A stretch of 9,324 nt of DNA from Paracoccaceae bacterium. GTDB lineage: Bacteria > Pseudomonadota > Alphaproteobacteria > Rhodobacterales > Rhodobacteraceae. Location of the stretch: positions 1 through 9,324 of the forward strand of contig JALVEX010000283.1 of assembly GCA_027030435.1 (NCBI GenBank), given 5' to 3'. A model generated the notes under the pieces. It was not told the DNA's origin. It did not search any database and saw only the letters and a program-made list of their open reading frames with translations. Below, piece after piece: positions 5,927 through 9,324 of this stretch. The translations under genes were made by a program, and so were the position numbers. Each line of letters starts with the position of its first letter. The stretch's first letter is position 1.

Positions 5927-7000
5927 ATGAAGAAGATACTGATCCTTTCCACCGCGATTGCCGGCTTTGCCGCCGTCGCGGCCTCCGCGGAGGAGATCAA
6001 CGTGATGTCGTGGGGCGGCGCCTACACGAAATCGCAGGTGGAGGCCTACGGCAAGCCCTTCACCAAGGAAACCGGCATCAAGGTCAACTGGATCGACGCC
6101 GACAATCCGGCGACCCCGATCAAGGCGCAGGTGGAAGCGGGCAATGTCTCGGTCGATGTGGCCGATGTGGAGCGCTCCGATGCCATCCGCCTGTGCGACG
6201 AAGGCCTGCTGGAGGAGATCGATCACTCCATGCTGCCGCCCGCGCCCGACGGCACGCCCGCCGAGAAGGATTTCATCCCCGGCGCGCTCACCGATTGCGG
6301 GGTGGCCAATATCGTGTGGTCCACCGTGGTGGCCTACAACAAGGATAACGTGAACGGCGAGCCCACCAGCATTGCCGATTTCTTCGATACGAAGAAATTC
6401 CCCGGCAAGCGCGGCCTGCGCAAATCCGCCAAGGCCAATCTCGAGATGGCGCTCGAGGCCGATGGCGTGCCTGCCGATCAGGTCTATGCGGTGCTGAGCA
6501 CCCCCGAGGGCGTGGATCGCGCCTTCAGGAAGCTCGATACCATCAAGGATGATATCGTGTGGTGGGAAGCAGGAGCCCAGCCGCCGCAGCTTCTGGCGGA
6601 TGGCGAGGTGGTGATGTCCACCGCCTACAACGGCCGCATCTTCAACGCCGCCGTGGCCGAGGGCCAGCCGCTCAAGATCCTCTGGGACGGCCAGATCCTC
6701 GATTTCGATTTCTTCGTGATCCCGAAGGGCGCGCCCCACAAGGACAATGCGCTGAAATTCGTTGCCTTCGCGACCGATACCAAGCGTCTTGCGGATCAGG
6801 CGAGCTGGATCTCCTACGGCCCGGCGCGAAAATCCTCCTCCGCGCTGGTCGGCAAGTTCATGGACGGCAAGACGGACATGGGCCCGCACATGCCCACCGC
6901 GCCCGAAAACATGAAGAACGCCCTCGTGAACGATTACGAATTCTGGGTCGATCACGATGCGGAGCTCAACGAGCGCTTCAACGCCTGGCTTGCCCAGTAA
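5927..7000 (+). CDS. Periplasmic substrate-binding protein, PotD/PotF (polyamine) type
   Basis: This is a 357-residue extracytoplasmic solute-binding protein. It has a classical Sec signal peptide: MKK, a hydrophobic core (4-18), and a likely cleavage after ASA (residues 19-21), giving a mature protein that begins EEINVMSWGG. The strand-loop opening (INVMSWGGAY, 24-33) and the hinge-region pattern GEVVMSTAYNGRI are typical of the PotD-like binding proteins. No lipobox Cys is present, so it should be soluble in the periplasm. The mature chain has only two cysteines, Cys90 and Cys124, which could form a disulphide. It captures the solute and hands it to the two permeases encoded downstream. AAGGGAG lies six bases before the ATG. 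The substrate could be a polyamine or another small amine or organic acid; family membership alone does not decide this. Confidence 0.93.
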   Translation: MKKILILSTAIAGFAAVAASAEEINVMSWGGAYTKSQVEAYGKPFTKETGIKVNWIDADNPATPIKAQVEAGNVSVDVADVERSDAIRLCDEGLLEEIDHSMLPPAPDGTPAEKDFIPGALTDCGVANIVWSTVVAYNKDNVNGEPTSIADFFDTKKFPGKRGLRKSAKANLEMALEADGVPADQVYAVLSTPEGVDRAFRKLDTIKDDIVWWEAGAQPPQLLADGEVVMSTAYNGRIFNAAVAEGQPLKILWDGQILDFDFFVIPKGAPHKDNALKFVAFATDTKRLADQASWISYGPARKSSSALVGKFMDGKTDMGPHMPTAPENMKNALVNDYEFWVDHDAELNERFNAWLAQ

Positions 7001-7021
7001 GCCGGCGCGGCACATGAAAGA

Positions 7022-7048
7022 GCGGGTGGCGCAGAGGGTGCCACCCGC
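7022..7048 (+). promoter_or_regulatory. Strong hairpin after the binding-protein gene
   Basis: GCGGGTGGC (7022-7030) pairs perfectly with GCCACCCGC (7040-7048); a G-U and a C-G pair extend the stem to 11 pairs with a five-base loop. It starts 22 bases after the stop codon. No T-tract follows, so full termination is unlikely. Such 3' stem-loops after binding-protein genes in ABC operons are known to protect the upstream mRNA from 3' exonucleases and so raise binding-protein output relative to the permeases; that role is inferred here. Confidence 0.6.
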
Positions 7049-7081
7049 ACCCCCGAGGCAGCGGAAACGGATGCGGATGAC

Positions 7082-8383
7082 ATGACGAAGGAACTCCCCG
7101 CCGATCCCCATGTGGCCCTTGTCGCCACGGCGGGCGGTGTCGAGGACGGCCCGCTCACGATGGCCGACGGCACCTCGCTCAAATCCGCCATGGCGAGGGC
7201 GCAGTTCCGGGCCCGCCTGCGGGCCTTCCTTCTGGTGCTGCCGCTTCTCGCCTTCGTGGTCATTACCTTCATCATGCCGATCGGCGAATTGCTGAAACGT
7301 TCCGTCTACAGCCCGAATTTTCATGACAACATGCCAAATCTAGTGGCCTGGTTCGCCGAGCACCCGCCCGGCACGGAGCCCGACGAAAGCGCCTATGCGG
7401 CCCTCGTCGCCGATCTCAGGCTGCTGAAGAAGACGAAGAAGGCCGGGCTCGTGGGCACGCGCGTCAATTACGAGCTGCCCGGTTCACGCAGCCTGTTCAC
7501 CAAGGGCGCGCGCAAGGCGAAGAAGCTCGAGCCGCCCTTCAGGGAGGCGCTGCTGAAGCTCGATCCCAAATGGGGCGATCCGGCGCTCTGGCAGGTGATG
7601 CGCGGCGCCGCCTCGCCCTACACGATGAATTTCTATCTCGCGGCGCTCGATCTGAAGCGCGATCCGAGCGGCAAGATCGTGCCCGTGGATGAAAACCGGC
7701 GCATCTACAAGATGCTTTTCGGCCGCACGCTGGCGCTTTCGCTGCTGATCACCTTCCTCACCCTGATCCTCGCCTATCCGATCGCCCATCTGCTGGCCAC
7801 GCTGCCGCTCAGGAAATCCAACCTGCTGATGATCCTCGTGCTGCTGCCGTTCTGGACGTCCCTTCTGGTGCGCACCACCAGCTGGATGGTGCTCCTGCAA
7901 AGCCAGGGGGTGATCAATGACATACTGGTCGCTCTCGGCGTGATCAGCGATGATGGCCGCATCCAGATGATGTACAACAAGATCGGCACCGTGGTGGCGA
8001 TGACCCATATCCTGCTGCCGTTCATGGTGCTGCCGCTTTATTCGGTGATGCGCACGATCAACCCTTCCTACGTGCGCGCGGCGCGCAATCTCGGCGCCAC
8101 CAGCTGGACGGCCTTCCGCCGCATCTACTTCCCGCAGACGGTGCCGGGCATCGGCGCCGGCGCGCTTCTGGTGTTCATCCTCGCCGTGGGCTACTACATC
8201 ACCCCGGCCCTTGTGGGCGGATCGGACGGCACGCTGATTTCCAACCTGATCGCCTTCCACATCCAGAAATCGCTCAACTGGTCGCTCGCCGCGGCGCTGG
8301 CCGCGCTCCTGCTGACCGGCATCCTCATCCTCTACTGGCTCTATGACAAGCTGGTGGGCATCGACAACCTGAAGCTCGGATAG
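7082..8383 (+). CDS. ABC transporter permease 1 (PotB/PotH type) with a long extracytoplasmic insertion
   Basis: The 433-residue inner-membrane protein is one of the two pore subunits. It has a first transmembrane helix at about 48-68, then a hydrophilic stretch of roughly 145 residues (70-215), then five more helices at about 216-236, 250-272, 302-323, 358-378 and 403-421. The EAA loop that contacts the ATPase is clear: AARNLGATSWTAFRRIYFPQ (333-352) followed by TVPGIGAG. Ordinary PotB-type permeases have about 280-300 residues, so the insertion explains the extra length; I recall similar long permeases in Rhizobiales and Rhodobacterales, so it is probably a subfamily trait. The ATG at 7082 has only a weak GGA ribosome site (7075-7077), and a Met codon at 7160 has none better. 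The gene is 81 bases after the binding-protein gene and 12 before the second permease. Confidence 0.92.
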   Translation: MTKELPADPHVALVATAGGVEDGPLTMADGTSLKSAMARAQFRARLRAFLLVLPLLAFVVITFIMPIGELLKRSVYSPNFHDNMPNLVAWFAEHPPGTEPDESAYAALVADLRLLKKTKKAGLVGTRVNYELPGSRSLFTKGARKAKKLEPPFREALLKLDPKWGDPALWQVMRGAASPYTMNFYLAALDLKRDPSGKIVPVDENRRIYKMLFGRTLALSLLITFLTLILAYPIAHLLATLPLRKSNLLMILVLLPFWTSLLVRTTSWMVLLQSQGVINDILVALGVISDDGRIQMMYNKIGTVVAMTHILLPFMVLPLYSVMRTINPSYVRAARNLGATSWTAFRRIYFPQTVPGIGAGALLVFILAVGYYITPALVGGSDGTLISNLIAFHIQKSLNWSLAAALAALLLTGILILYWLYDKLVGIDNLKLG

Positions 8384-8387
8384 GAGG
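8381..8387 (+). promoter_or_regulatory. Ribosome binding site overlapping the stop codon of permease 1
   Basis: The TAG stop of permease 1 (8381-8383) is embedded in TAGGAGG, whose AGGAGG (8382-8387) is a perfect Shine-Dalgarno sequence eight bases before the ATG of permease 2. Ribosomes ending permease 1 are well placed to start permease 2, which fits a need for equal amounts of the two subunits. Confidence 0.8.
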
Positions 8388-8395
8388 CGCGCAGC

Positions 8396-9316
8396 ATGGC
8401 CCTTCCCAATTACGCCTCTCCGCTGGAGCGCATCTGGCACTACACCTACCTCGTGATCTGCGCGCTGATCTTTCTCTTCCTGATCGCGCCGATCCTCGTG
8501 GTGATCCCGCTTTCCTTCAATGCCGAGCCCTATTTCACCTTCACCCCGAAGATGCTGGCGCTCGATCCCGAGGGCTACAGCTTGCGCTGGTATGACAAGC
8601 TCCTCACCTTCGGCATGATCAACCCGGACGCCCCGCGCGATCTCTCCTGGTGGGCGGATGTGTGGGAAAATTCCAAATGGGTGAACGCGGCGAAGAATTC
8701 CTTCATCATCGGATTTTTCGCCACCATCCTCGCCACCGGCTTCGGCACCCTCGCCGCGCTCGGCCTCTCGCGCCCGGAAATGCCCTTCCGCCGCGCCATC
8801 ATGGCGATCCTGATCTCACCCATGATCGTGCCCATCATCATCACCGCCACCGGGCTTTTCTTCTTCTACTCGAAGATCCAGATCAGCCACTGGGGAATCC
8901 CCTATCTCGGTATCATCCTCGCGCATGCCACACTCGGCATCCCCTTCGTGATCATCACCGTCACCGCCACGCTGGTGGGCTTCGATCACTCGCTCAATCG
9001 CGCCGCCGCCAATCTCGGCGCCGATCCGCGCACCACCTTCTTCCGCGTCACCATGCCCCTGATCCTGCCAGGCGTGATCTCGGGCGCGCTGTTTGCCTTC
9101 GTCACCAGCTTTGACGAGGTGGTGGTGGTGCTCTTCGTCGGTGCGCTCGACGAGCAGACCATCCCGCGCCAGATGTGGAACGGCATCCGAGAGCAGATCA
9201 GCCCGGCGATCCTCGCCGTGGCCACGATCCTGGTGATCGTCTCCATCGCGCTGCTGACGACCGTGGAGCTCCTGCGCCGCCGCTCCGAGCGCCTGCGCGG
9301 CATCACCCCGCGCTGA
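8396..9316 (+). CDS. ABC transporter permease 2 (PotC/PotI type)
   Basis: This 306-residue inner-membrane protein is the second pore subunit. Six transmembrane segments are visible at about 17-40, 100-122, 133-157, 170-193, 228-250 and 271-293. The EAA loop RAAANLGADPRTTFFRVTMP (202-221) followed by LILPGVISG is canonical for PotC-like permeases, as is the SFDEVVVVLFV segment (238-248). The loop between the first two helices (about 41-99) is somewhat long. The start codon follows a perfect AGGAGG that overlaps the stop of permease 1. The chain ends in an Arg-rich cytoplasmic tail (294-306). With this gene the ATPase, binding protein and two permeases of an importer are all present. The stop codon lies eight bases from the window end, so further operon members could follow outside. 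Confidence 0.93.
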   Translation: MALPNYASPLERIWHYTYLVICALIFLFLIAPILVVIPLSFNAEPYFTFTPKMLALDPEGYSLRWYDKLLTFGMINPDAPRDLSWWADVWENSKWVNAAKNSFIIGFFATILATGFGTLAALGLSRPEMPFRRAIMAILISPMIVPIIITATGLFFFYSKIQISHWGIPYLGIILAHATLGIPFVIITVTATLVGFDHSLNRAAANLGADPRTTFFRVTMPLILPGVISGALFAFVTSFDEVVVVLFVGALDEQTIPRQMWNGIREQISPAILAVATILVIVSIALLTTVELLRRRSERLRGITPR

Positions 9317-9324
9317 AGTGCTGC

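Noticed and set aside
5876..7324. 482-codon open frame on the minus strand opposite the binding-protein gene
   Set aside because: It is a mirror frame of a well-supported gene, has no recognisable domain and crosses the intercistronic hairpin region.
7484..8440. 318-codon minus-strand open frame opposite the permeases
   Set aside because: It is rich in His, Gln and Arg, as expected from the reverse complement of membrane-protein codons; no motif is seen.
1..9324. Mobile element, CRISPR array, tRNA, rRNA or defence system
   Set aside because: No repeats with regular spacing, no transposase or integrase motifs, no terminal inverted repeats and no tRNA-like cloverleaf were seen; nearly all the DNA is explained by ordinary storage and transport genes.

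Overview
The window looks like chromosome of a GC-rich alphaproteobacterium, most likely a Rhodobacterales/Paracoccus-like lineage. The basis is the gene order phaZ (divergent) - phaC - phaP - phaR with TGC/GCA-rich operators, the short Ala/Lys-rich phasin, and the style of the transporter genes. This placement is inferred by eye; no search was run.

Layout. Positions 1-65 carry the first 21 codons of a minus-strand intracellular PHB depolymerase gene (phaZ) that runs off the left edge. A 93-bp divergent control region separates it from phaC (class I PHA synthase, 159-2126). Then come phaP (granule phasin, 2246-2737), a strong intrinsic terminator (2796-2827) and phaR (PHA-responsive repressor, 2880-3470). 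Next is a LysR-type regulator (3555-4520) and a 201-bp intergenic region with several dyads. The rest is a complete PotABCD-type ABC uptake operon: ATPase (4722-5816), periplasmic binding protein (5927-7000) and two permeases (7082-8383 and 8396-9316). All genes except phaZ are on the plus strand.

How the parts work together. PhaC polymerises (R)-3-hydroxyacyl-CoA into polyester granules, PhaP coats the granules, PhaZ mobilises the polymer, and PhaR senses polymer and represses the cluster. GCAGCA-containing dyads lie in front of phaC, phaP and phaR, and at phaP one fills the spacer of a good sigma70-type promoter, which fits the known PhaR model. The transporter should import a small, probably cationic or amino-acid-like solute of the polyamine class; its substrate cannot be read from the sequence. 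The LysR gene just upstream is a plausible regulator of it. Intercistronic hairpins flank the binding-protein gene, as is common where that product is needed in excess.

I found no mobile element, CRISPR array, tRNA or rRNA, and no convincing undescribed system. The best leads are the operator set, the promoter architecture of phaP, the long extracytoplasmic insertion in the first permease and the dyads upstream of the transporter.
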